A DNA stretch of 64,000 bases from Pachypanchax playfairii (taxonomy: Eukaryota; Chordata; Actinopteri; Cyprinodontiformes; Aplocheilidae). Below the pieces are notes generated by a model. It was not told the origin of the DNA, ran no database searches, and saw nothing but the letters and a program-made list of their open reading frames with translations. Location of the stretch: positions 124,001 to 188,000 of the forward strand of contig SSNP01000042.1 of assembly GCA_006937955.1 (NCBI GenBank), read 5' to 3'. Below, piece after piece: positions 13,333 to 26,200 of this stretch. The position numbers and the translations under genes were made by a program. How positions within the stretch are numbered: the first letter of the stretch is position 1; each line of letters opens with the position of its first letter.

Positions 13333-16300
13333 NNNNNNNNNNNNNNNNNNNNNNNNNNGGGGGGGGGGGGGGGGGGGGGGGGGGTACAGGCTTGAGGGTG
13401 AGATGAGGAGGTGAGGAGAGTCGAAGTGACTGTTATTACCTTAACACCCTGGCAACAAGTCAACTGTAATGTTATTTATAGTTGTGCACTAATATGGTCT
13501 TCAGACTGTAGAGAAAACGTGTGTCCTTAAAAATTCTGATCTGGGAAAACCAATAATATAGTAAAAAGAAAAAAATTTGTTTTACTCATCAGGACATCAA
13601 TTATCTGGTATTTATAAGGATTAAAAACTGGATAAATGCAACCGGACACAATCAACATTAAACCCAAACTACTTCCATTAAATAAAGATACAAGATTAGT
13701 AAATACTGTTTTAGGTTAAACACTCCCAAAAACATGAGGTTAGCCCAAGAGCATTGAGAACATTTTGTTTTCATTCCCAGCAGATTCCAGACAAAAGTAA
13801 GAACAAGACGAGCAGTCAGAAAACAGGAGCAGGCAGTGCTGAAGTGCTGACCAACTTTGTTTATAATTTATGATGAGACTTTAACTCTAGTCTGAATTTA
13901 TTTAGTTTAGTTTTAACAGAAAAAGTTCATTGAAGTTATTATAAATCATGTATTGAGCAGATTTCCATCAATTTTAGTGGCTTTTCTTGAACTGGAATGT
14001 GTTTTCTGGACAACGCAGCAGTAACATTTTAAACTGAATGACTTGTTACTTTAAGCATCACAGACTGAGTTAGATTCAGTCCTACTTCATTTGGAAGAAG
14101 TCAGACGTTANCTTACGCCGGGCTCACACTGCATCCGGATCCGGTCCGGTGCGGACCCCGCAGGTATTCCGTTAGATTAAAATCCCTTTTGAAGGCTCAC
14201 AGTAGCTCCGTGCGGTGCGGGTCCGGTTACGGGGGCTGTACGGCACTACGGAAAGAATCCGCAAGGATCAATTTTTTCCGGACGCCGGAGTCACTCCGCG
14301 TCAAGTTTGATGAAATCTGACGAACTATACAGGAAGTGTGGCTTGAATATCCGGTGTTTTTTCAAAATAAACGAGTGTACAAACAATTGTAACTTGACTC
14401 TTCTTTTTAGACAGCACACGCGCTAATAGGAAATGTAAACATTACATCACACCCGGTGACACAGGGTCCCGAAAGCCTGCAGCACAACACATTTTCACAC
14501 ATTTGCTAAATAATGGACGTGTTCTCGTGTGAAGTCCCGACAAAACGATAACCCACGTGAACTTCTGTTCTCGCGGGTGACGTTTTACGCACCCAGCACC
14601 GGAGCTGGCCGCACTCCCTATCCGGAGCAGATGTGAGTGGTAGCTTGCGGAAAAACCGCACCGAAGCCGGACCGAAGCCGTTCCGTAGGCAGTGTGAGCC
14701 CGGCGTAAAGCAGCTGATGTCTCACAAACTTCATGAGTCAGACTAAACAACTGTTTACACCTTATGTTAAAGAGGCCCTTCCAAATAAAAATGTTTTTTC
14801 TGAGGTTTCTGTTGAATATTTTAACTCCACAGGTGTTCTTACCTTCATAGTGGGTGTGAAAACAGGTCAACAACTTCTCTTTCAGTTTTTATCTCAAACT
14901 ACGTCGGTGGTGATAACACCCAAGTTCTCCTGAGTCTGAACGGCCTGTATCTGTTTCATCACAACTCCTTTGTTCGTTAGTATTCATCAGCTCCCGCAGT
15001 TGAAACCACGCCTAGCATGCTGCTGGCTAAAAGCTGTTAGCATAAGACGTAGCAAACAGGAAGAGAGTACATCTGATGTTGCCATGCACAGCAGGGCAGG
15101 AAACAGTATTCTTTGCTCTCATAGGCTACTTTGTTAGCCAATCAGAGTCCAGCAAATCCAAATAATGAACGTGAACGAGCTGCTGCTCGAGGCCTGATGG
15201 AAAGAGCCGGAACCACCCGAATTTTAATGCAGAAAGATTGAAAGGTCTATATAAAATGTTTCATATTACTGGTTAATACTTAAGAAATAACCACGAAGTC
15301 CTGAAATTTGTATGAAATGGCCTCTTTAAAAAAAAAAAAGGCCAAAAATCCCCTATTCAGTCTGAAGAAACTTCAACAGTAACTTCATATTACTGCATTT
15401 TAAAAGAGCTTTAGTCATGAACATTATTTTAATGAAGTGTTCGTAACATAAAATAAATGTCAAATAAAATCTTGAATTAAATCTGTTATTTGATTATTGT
15501 GATAATTTGCCTGTTTGTCTTTTTTTTGTTTGTTTCAACCGTGGCGTTCTCCTCAGGCATCTTAGAATAAGTCACTCAAAAAGTGAAGACAGTGACTGAC
15601 ATACGGACACTGACGTTCATCTCTGATCTTTGGAAGTTGTTCTGGACTCTTTGGTTACGATTATCAGTCTCTTTGATTTGTGATCAGTTTTCTAGTGCAG
15701 GGAGATTATTGTCCACAGGACTGTCGCCAAACTTAAGAATAAAATATGCAACGTAGTTACTGCGGGACAGTCTTAACAGTGATGACTTTACACCATTTAA
15801 ATAGTCAAACCAACTGATAACATGTAAAATGACATCCGTGATGGAAATTACATGCCACGCCTTATCATAACACCAGCCCCTGCTTTAATTAATTTAATCT
15901 TATATATGGATTTCAGCATTTTTGTCCAGGCTAGTTTCATTAGTTTGTTTTTAAAATGATTCTTTTAAACAACAATTCAAAAGCAACTTCAGGTTTTCAT
16001 CTATTGAATATTTTTATTATTTAAAATCATTTCGAGGGCGACTGGATTTTTGGACTAAAATATTCCTTTTTTTTTATCTTTTCACTAACTAGACTGTGAA
16101 CATTGTTTAACTGACAAAAGGAGACACATTTTTCAAATAGAAATAAAAAAATTCAGAGTCATGAGGAGGCAAATCCCAAAACCTCCACAAAATCTGTCCA
16201 CCCAGGAACGCACGTCACTCACATGGGAAGGACTAGTGCTGGAAGACTCACTGAGAAGAGTTCCAAACTCTGCAAGTCAAATATCTGATTAATGACTCAC

Positions 16301-19300
16301 AACAGACACAGACACAGGCTTGCATGCACACTCAGACCACGCCACAACCACTTTACACTGATGCACAACAAAACTCCTCTCCATCACACGCCTTTAAGCA
16401 GATAGAAGATATGCTCACATACATTAGGGAGAAAGAAGCTGCAGCTAAAGAATTGCAGACAGGATGTGGCTCACACCCATATGAAACGTTTAGATATATT
16501 TATATATATGCTGCAAATGTCTGGACTTCCCTCAATGAACTATGGCTGCAACATCATCACAAACCAACACCGACTTTGTTTCTAAACTTGTGAGCTATAG
16601 TGAGATATTTTCTTTCTAAAATAACACCAAATATTTTGATTCACAAATAAAAACCGTACAAACTTGCCTCTGATAAAACAGCACATAGGTAAACATCTCA
16701 GACTTTCACATATTTTGACAAGCTGATGCTGTGAGGAACAAGTCATCCTGTTCTGTAATAGATGCATTGTTGTGGACACTGAGGTTACATGCTCAAACAC
16801 ACTTATTCAAACAGGTTGAGAGTTGTTTTCAGAAACAAATACTTCTACTTTTGCACTATGCACCAGCTTGTTTGTTGACCTCCACTACAGGATGGCAGAC
16901 TACAAACCGTTTCATAAATCAGATGTTCCATCTTAATACTCAATAATCACAGTTTCATTCTTTTTCTATAACTTGCAGCCCTGGTAGTTACACGCATGTA
17001 TGAAGGATGCATTTCCTGTAGGACTCTTCTTCTGGTGTCATACTACAAAGCTACAGGATGACTGAAGTACCAGGCTAAACAACAACAAACTCTCTGAACG
17101 AGTGTTTAGCACCATTAGTGACATCGTTACAGCTCAGCCCAGTTTGCTCGACCTTAATCATGTGGATGAACTATAATACTCCTGAAGAAAATTCTTAAAG
17201 TGGGGCATGTGGGTTGAACACAGAGTGGACTGAAAGGGACCGGTGTGCTCTGACAAACCTTTATGTATCATTATTTTTCCACAGCTGTCATGACTGGTGT
17301 TCTGACAGTCAGTGAGACTCGACGATTTTCCCCCAATTGTAAGAAGTTACAGAGACCCTTCAGTCAAATGTGATTTTTTTTATTAATATGCTGCTCACAG
17401 CAAAGTTACTGAAAGCTTTAAGCACACGTGCTGCCTGGCAGGTTTTAATTCTGTACTTTACCTCATTGTTTTGTGTATTGTGAACTAGGTGTGATGTAAA
17501 TGCACTGGAAGGCTGAAACAAGGCTTTTTTATGATAAGACACTTAAATAAACAACTGGATAATAAGAGAAATAATAAATAAAGCTGACAGAGAGAAGAGC
17601 TTCACGCCGTGCAGGCACGTTTCTGATGCGTGCTGCTGGTTGGGTTATGGTTGGTCACTCACTCGCATGTTTGTCTGCCAGAGCGATGAGTGTGCTGGAG
17701 ATATCCCTGCGCCGGTAAAAACACACCACTTTGGCCTCCACGTTCCCATTGGCTGTCTGCAAACCAGAGACAATTGGCGTTACCAAGGCAACAAGTGGTG
17801 CCGCACAAAGAGTACCAACACATGAACACTTGTGTGCACACACAGATGAGAAACCCATTTTTGAAACTCTTTTTTTTTTTTTTTTTAAACTTTGCCTACA
17901 AAAGAGGTTAAAGAGAGGTTAAGGCTTAAAAAATACAAGAGATGAATGTGATTACATTCAGTTGATTTCTTTATATCTCATAATACCATAGCTACAGTAT
18001 AGTAATGTCAATAAAATGTTTTTTTTACTGAATAAAATAAGGAAATGGAAAAATAAGCAAACAAATTATTAAAGGCCACTAATCTCTTTTTAATATCATA
18101 CAAATTAAACGTGTGTAAGTTGATGAATCTATCGTTTCGAGTGTTAATCATCCAGGATAAATAGTTCTGAGCACTATTAAAAAGGTTATAAATTCTTGAT
18201 AAGAAAATCCAATGAATCCTACCAGAGTGAGGAACTGCACACACTCTTCTTTGTTAATCAATTAATAATTAAAATCCAATTTTCCAGTTCACTTCATAAA
18301 AAATACCTTGAAACAAAAGATAACTGGTGAATTCTGACTGTAATAGTTGGTGTAAATGAAGCTGAATGAGACGAATAGAAAAGCAGATTTGCAGACAAAA
18401 GTGTGTTTAAAACGACGAAAAAAGCCATTAATTAAAACAAATAAAACAAATAAAAAGGAATTTTATTTTAAAAAGCTAATTAATACAACTGTAATATAAT
18501 CTGTCACAGCTGATTTAGGAGTTTCAAATCATGAATATTAATACGAGCATTCAAGTTTCACGCAAGCTCTGACTTGGTCTGCAGATGAGCAGAGAGGAAC
18601 TGCAAGATCCAACAGGTCAGGTAGGAACACGAAAGGTGGAAGAATGAGATAAAAGTCCAGCTTTATCTGGTGAAATGCAACCAACATACATCTATTTATA
18701 AGTTCATTCCAGGTGTTGAAACCTGGATCCAGGCGTGGACACACAGCAACCGTGGCAACTATGCAGACACTTTTTCTAAATCTGATCAATGTGCAGAACT
18801 CCAGGCTGAGATTCATCCTCCCTTATTACTCTAACTTTCATCACTAAAATACATTTTTACTGCTTCTAGAAACTACTAGAGAAACAAACAGGTTTCTGGT
18901 AGATTTACAATGGCATCTTATGCTGAGTCACTGAGATATTACAGTAAGATCAGCTTTAAGTTTTAACAAGTCACCCTAAAATGGTGACAGAAAAAAAACA
19001 TTGAAATGTTTTTGTGACTGTAACTGAACCTCGAGCATCCACTCACCTTGTTCAACTCCTCTATCCTCCGGATCAGCAGTGGGTTACTGGACGAGTTCTC
19101 AAAATAAACATAATCTGTAGAAGAATAGTAAAAGGGAGACAGAAAGAAAAGAGAAAAATATACATCAATCGGCTTTTTGGGGTGATTCAAACATACAGGA
19201 CGTCTCCATTTTGACGCCATGACGGTCTGATTAATGAGCAGGAAATGTGGAACAGACACATTTACAAAATGTTTGTTTAACTTGATTTGATTAATTTCAT

Positions 19301-20210
19301 ACACAATAGATCCCATTCTGGTTTGAAAGTCTGATTGAGATGTTGACAGGCAAATGCACTCACACATAATAAATCAGGCTCACCAAACCTTCCATTCAGG
19401 TTGCAAACCTTGCATTTCCTCAATCCTCGTGCTCCCTTTGTCTTACTGCCCCATTCATTCTCCCCGATTGCTGTTGTTTGCATGCGCAGTGTGTCTGGAT
19501 TGTGTGGGTGTGATGAGAGCTTGTGCAAGCTTTACCATGTGTTTGAGTGTGTGTGTGGCTCCTGGCACCTCTCCAGGCCCGTTGGAGGCTTAGTTCTCAC
19601 CAGGACGTCCCCGCAGGCCCCAGTCTTGGTGGGGTGCCTGGTCTCGGCCCTGCATGTGTCTTGGCTGAGTGCTTCCAGATTACACACTGTGTTTGGTAAG
19701 TTGCCTGGTGCTGGAGCTGTTCTCCTGTTCCCCTATATCTATACCCTCCTATCCCTAAGACTCTGTCTGGTCCTGCATTCTTGACCACACAGGTCAGGGA
19801 TTACACAAGCTTCACCAACACAACCACTGATGCTTAACCCAGGACCCCAATATGCTACCACCATGTGGAACTCACTGCAGACAGTTTGTTTGAAACCATA
19901 TATCCACAATGGATATTTCACCAAGACCCTCCACATTCTGCTGGTTTCTGACATCACACAGGGGTCATGATTCATTCTGTAGGAAACCCTGAATATGAAA
20001 ATATTCCTAAATCCTTGTGAAACAAGTTGGTTTGAGTTTTGGATGTGACATATTCTTGTATGATTGTGTAATATTTTTAAATGATAAATTACATTTTGCT
20101 GATAGGTTTCTTTAAGAAAATGTAGTTCCTTTTTATCTTTTTCCAGCCTTTTGAACCTGAAGAATTTTCTGCTATTTATCTCCAAATAACTGGGAATACA
20201 TTGTATTCCT

Positions 20211-20245
<35 letters not shown>

Positions 20246-23200
20246 TAATAACTTATTTGTAGGTCAAATTATAGTTTCTAGTAAAACACTTCCTGTTGTG
20301 AGTTACTAAGGGTCAAATAAACATGTTTTTAACTTTTTTACTTTAATGTTACACTATACACTCACCGGCCACTTTATTAGGTACACCTGTCCAACTGCTC
20401 GTTAACACTTAATTTCTAATCAGCCAATCACATGGCGGCAACTCGGTGCATTTAGGCATGTACACATGGTCAAGACAATCTCCTGCAGTTCAAACCAGCA
20501 TCAGTATGGGGAAGAAAGGTGATTTGAGTGACTTTGAACGTGGCATGGTTGTTGGTGCCAGAATGGCTGGTCTGAGTATTTCAGAAACTGCTGATCTACT
20601 GGGATTTTCACGCACAACCATCTCTAGGGTTTACAGAGAATGGTCCGAAAAAGAAAAAATATCCAGTGAGCGGCAGTTCTGTGGGCGGAAATGCCAAATG
20701 TCTTGTTGATGCCAGAGGTCAGAGGAGAGTGGCCAGACTGGTTCGAGTTGATAGAAAGGCAACAGTGACTCAAATAACCACTCGTTACAACCAAGGTAGG
20801 CAGAAGAGCATCTCTGAATGCACAGTACGTCGAACTTTGAGGCAGATGGGCTACAGCAGCAGAAGACCACGCCGGGTGCCACTCCTTTCAGCTAAGAACA
20901 GGAAACTGAGGCTACAATTTGCACAAGCTCATCGAAATTGGACAATAGAAGATTGGAAAAACGTTGCCTGGTCTGATGAGTCTCGATTTCTGCTGCGACA
21001 TTCGGATGGTAGGGTCAGAATTTGGCGTCAACAACATGAAAGCATGGATCCATCCTGCCTTGTATCAACGGTTCAGGCTGGTGGTGGTGGTGTAATGGTG
21101 TGGGGAATATTTTCTTGGCACTCTTTGGGCCCCTTGGTACCAATTGAGCATCGTTACAACGCCACAGCCTACCTGAGTATTGTTGCTGACCATGTCCATC
21201 CCTTTATGACCACAATGTACCCAACTTCTGATGGCTACTTTCAGCAGGATAATGCACCATGTCATAAAGCTGGAATCATCTCGGACTGGTTTCTTGAACA
21301 TGACAATGAGTTCACTGTACTCAAATGGCCTCCACAGTCACCAGATCTCAATCCAATAGAGCATCTTTGGGATGTGGTGGAACGGGAGACTCGCATCATG
21401 GATGTGCAGCCGACAAATCTGCGCCAACTGTGTGATGCCATCATGTCAATATGGACCAAACTCTCTGAGGAATGCTTCCAGCACCTTGTTGAATCTATGC
21501 CACGAAGAATTGAGGCAGTTCTGAAGGCAAAGGGGGTCCAACCCATTACTAGCATGGTGTACCTAATAAAGTGGCCGGTGAGTGTATATTGTATATATAA
21601 ATCTGAGTTTATCATTTTAACACCAGTCTTAATGTATACAACAAAAAAAATGTATCTTTGTGTAGAAAATGCCAGGATCATACACAAAACAAATAAAACT
21701 AATCAGAAATCACTATCAAAAACACACAATAGATGACTTAAATGGTTCTACTTTGTAACACTGAATACTGGAATTACCAGAACCAACTCGGGCACAGCGG
21801 CATCCTGATCCCACAGCGTGAATCCCCTCTGAGACATGAGCAACCTCCTGTTTCCTGTGGTCATCACAGACATGATCCCAAGACCTCCACTTGTTAGCTT
21901 ATCATTTCCCTGTCTGTGTGCTGGGTGTCAGTGATGATGCCCACATGAGAATGAATTATAGTTAAATGATAATGGAGGCCCACCCCAGACTTGAGAGGTG
22001 ATTAAATAAAAGAGGGATGGGTCTCATAACATACAGTCACAATAAATTATTCTGTTTAGCCAAAAAGTGACATGGTTGTTTCTAAAATTTTTGGTTTTGA
22101 TGTGGTGTTGGCTGTGAATCATCAACGCCCTGAAGATTTAAGTCAATAACTGCATAAAAAGAAGGTGGAACGTTGCAGCTCGTTTTCTTTTCGTGATTTG
22201 GAAACTTAAGCTCCGAAAGAGGAAATCCGTTTTAAGATGAACATGATCCCGCTCCAGCTGCCTCCAACGAGAAGCAGCAAATACAGAAAGAAAAGGGTTA
22301 ACTGACATTCAGAAGCAAGCTGTTGGAGTTTCCACCATGAGAGGAGCTGAAGCCTGGCAGAGAACGGAGAGGAACTCGAAATGAGAGCAACTGAGAGGGA
22401 GAGAAGGCCTGTAGGCACTCAGCAGCGTCACTCAGTCTCTCAGTTTCCCATGAGCCCTCCCGCCGCCTCACCCTGCGTCTAACCGCCCGGCTCTCCATCC
22501 CCCACTCTTGGCGTCAGCCAAACAGCAAGCTCCGGCGGCTATGATGTCATAGTGCAGTCAAATTTTGTGCGAGCCAATCAAAGCATGTTCCTGAGCCCCA
22601 AAAGAGCAAGTCTGTTGGGCTGATCCAAACCAGGCCAGAGAGAAGCAGACAGAAACAGAGATGCAGGAACGAAAGAGTGGAAACACGAGAGAACCAATCA
22701 GAACTCAGTCAGAATGAGCTACAAACAGAGTATTTTACTTATCAAGGCAATTAAATTAATGATAAAATCTTAAATTACATCAAATAATTGGAATACTAAA
22801 AAAACTCAAAGTGAAAACTAATTAGAAGTTAGACATTTAATATCACGGAAACAAAAATAAAACCTTCTCAGTCTTGAACCGAAAACTTCAGAATGCTAAA
22901 AGTGTGTATTTTTTTTTAAACATTCACCTTCTCAATAAAACAAAAAGTCCAAATTAGTTAAACCATTTCCAAAAGCCCACGTACAGCACAAAGCGCTGTC
23001 TTTCCAGTTCCTCTGAAGTCTGTTCCACTTCACAGAACGGTTCTAAGACACTGTTTTGATATCTGAACAGATATTTACATTTTGAAAAGAAGAGTTTCCA
23101 TTTTAAATATTGTCCAGTGGCTGTTCTGCAACCGCATACACAACATGTGGTGATCACCTGATTGAGACAAAACACAGTTCCTGCCACTGGCTCTCCAATT

Positions 23201-26200
23201 AAGCAGTTGCTACGCAGTATGAGACAGCAGCAGCAGCCAAGTCTAATAGAGGAGGCTGATACCAGCCTGAGGGCTCAAAAATCTAATCAGTAAGAAGAGA
23301 TGTGCTTTATAATATCAAACCTTACACAAAAATTATGAATTTAAAAATGAATTCTAGCTTCTAACATTCTCAGGGTATAAAACAAATAAATTTGTTATAA
23401 TACCATAATGAAAAGGGCAGGTTGAGTTAGAGATGGAGGCAGGAAGTGAAGAGAATGAGAAGCCACCCACATTTCTCCATGTACACGTACCCCCTCACTG
23501 CCCACACCCCACCCACTCGCTCGCAGCAAGAGGCGTGTCTGCTGTCGTGAGCAACAACTGTCACAGCATGGCTGTACGTTACCATGGTGATCTAAAGTAC
23601 TTAAATATCTTGAAATCAAACTCTCACCTTTTCCATACGTTTATGAAACCCACCCTGTCTGGAGGCCAACATGACAAAACCAAACAGATGCACACATCTG
23701 GAACTACATGTACTTTATAAAATCAGTACATTCAACCACATTTGGAAATAGTTGGGATAAATATTCAACAAAACTGTCAAGAATGTACACAAAACCTTCC
23801 TCAGATGTTCATCCTAAAGGCCTGATCTCAAATTTGAAGTATTATATATATATATAATATACTGTATATCTGTCTATCTATAGAAACACATAACATTTAG
23901 AACATCTAGCTCTTGGCAATACTGTTTACTGTTCCAGGCCAGTGTGATGTTTGGTGTCTGAAACACAGAGAAGGGGGCACTTTGTAGAGGGGATCTAACT
24001 GCTGTCATGCATCTGTCCAGCTGGCTGTCCTCGACTTGGCACGAAACGCTGCAAAGAAGCTTCAGATTTTCTGAGTGCGAGTTCACCCACCAGAACTGAG
24101 ACTGAGACATACTGCCAGCGTGGGAAAATAATAACACCAGCGATCTGCCAAGCAAAGATTCAGCACCATCAAAGTTGTGTATATTAGTAAATAGTACAAC
24201 AACTTCAAGCACTTGATGAATCATATCTGGCATCGTGAAGGATTTTCTCCATAGTCAGTAGAAGTGCCCACCGACACTCGAGTGTGTCACTTTGAGTTAG
24301 TAAACACATTTCAAACGCAGTGTGTAAAAACCATCACACACAGACAAAAGTACCAGATTAACTGATCTCAGTTTAACCCCTCCTTTCCACTGGACGCGAC
24401 GGCAGCGCGCAACATTTTACTCTCGCAAAAAGCAGAGCATCCCTTCCTACCGGGCGCACTCGCGCAGTGTCACATCCAGCTGGTCCTGGAAGATTGCGAA
24501 ATCTCATGAGAATAGTAAAACGCGCGTGATTTTGTCTGTACTCACAACAACAAGCAGGGAGAAAGAAATGTATCCAGAAGGTATGTGGCTTATTTTCACA
24601 CCACCTACGGACTTCATACCTGTCACAGGTACTGTACTTTCTCGTGGTCGTATCCTTTTATTTTGAAACTTCCGGGTGTGGATGCGTAATTTCCTGTCTG
24701 GTCCAAACTAAACTGCTGAACTTGACACATTTTAGAAGCGTACCATGTAAAAAATAGAACTGCTGCATAATGCTCGCGACACTACGCTTCTGAGACGTAC
24801 CTATTGCACGCTCCTGCGCACACAGTACAAACAAGACTTTGACTTTATTGGCGGCTATCAGCCGCATATTACGCGTTACTAACATTGCGCACTGCTCACG
24901 TGTCCAGTGGAAAGCAGCTTTAACTGTGTGCACATCATCTGATTGAAATGCTTTAAAGATCCACTCTGATCATCTTTTCAGCTATTTTCAAGAGACTCAG
25001 TGGTCTTTAAATTATGATTGTCGTTTTTACCCAGAAACATGTGTTGTTTTCGAGGACTTGGGTTCTGCATAGTGGCTCATTAGCAATTTGCCTCTAACCT
25101 GTGGGCAGAACCGTTGGCGTGGAGGATCCCCCTCCCCATTGCTGAGAGCTGTGTTTACACTAGTGCTACTGCTAGCTTATAGCTTGCAGAGCAGGAGCTT
25201 TTGACCCGCCAAGTGCCTTTTCTACATCACAAATGGACCCTTTTTTGAACGCATTTTTGCATCTGCTCTTGATTCACAGCGATTTGAATGCAGAAATACT
25301 CAGAAATGCAATTTTGAGCTTGATTATCTTAAGATAAGTCCTCTAGATCCTCAGAAAAACTCCACAAGAACATGTTAACAACACAAAAAACATGCTTTTC
25401 ATCAGAGTGGATCTTTATTTCTCAGGTCTACGGTGAGTTGATCTGTTCTCCCAACTAGAAGTGGTTGTTTCCTTCCAGCTGTTCAGTCTTATAAACCAGA
25501 AGTGTTTTGGGAAACAGAGAATATTAGCTGTCCAGATACAGAAATCAGAGAAAATCAAACCAACTGTTGCAACAGTCTGATAACTTCATCTGATCAGGTT
25601 TTCCAACTCAAGTGGACCATTAATGTATTTTAGTGGGTCAGTCTGCTGATTGGTTTCTGTGACACAAAAAAAGAGCAAACAAGAAATATCCAATTGTGTC
25701 ACAACTGCTTCCGGTGGAAACAAAGGAAAAAAATGGACTCTTGCTGCACCACTAATGCGGGCGATGGGAGATTAAAACACTTTAGTAATCTTGCACAAAA
25801 AGCTTTTGAGAAGCTGCAATTTCAGGTTTTAGCAGTTTCTGTTCTCACCAAGTCCATTTCCCACGACAACAACAAATCATACTGACATAAATAATAAGTG
25901 AATGTTGGAAATGTGACATGCAAGAAGTTTAAATAATAATGTTTTAATATTTAACAGATTAATAAACTCCTGAGGGAATAATTACACTTTTCAGCTCAAG
26001 AGAATCTTTCACTTCACCCGAAATGTTTGTTGACACGCCATCACAGCTGTTTGTCAGATATGATGCTGTACCACCACTCAAAACGCCATGGAGTTCGATT
26101 TTTCATTAAAACATGCCACATGTTTTCATTTCAAGGAAACCAGCATGCTGCTTTGGAATAAACAAAACAGCAGCAGATATGAACATTTTAGAAATTTTAC

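Larger units (their letters stand above)
7985..17662 (-). other. mta1 intron 3
   Basis: A 9.7-kb intron holding the nested pogo-like and Tc1 elements (10037-12315), a GT repeat with an assembly gap (13286-13384) and two MITE-type elements (14113-15325). From 7985 to 10036 and 15330 to 17662 I see only AT-rich DNA and a short CA run near 9231-9248. The human 17-residue alternative exon was looked for here and not found. Confidence 0.75.

Noticed and set aside
13248..13463. Proline and Thr-His repeat protein
   Set aside because: Translation of a GT repeat, an N gap and a G run.
14442..14873. 143-residue minus-strand ORF
   Set aside because: It runs across the right end of the GC-rich MITE into the next element; the openness comes from base composition.
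7985..17662. Fish counterpart of the 17-residue mta1 cassette exon
   Set aside because: No frame with splice sites resembling the human cassette was found; exons 3 and 4 already join in frame.
19401..19784. 127-residue ORF between mta1 exons 2 and 1
   Set aside because: No resemblance to any family I know and no splice context; intronic chance ORF.
24658..24933. 91-residue minus-strand ORF
   Set aside because: Lies inside the palindromic element at 24369-24926 and does not resemble a transposase.
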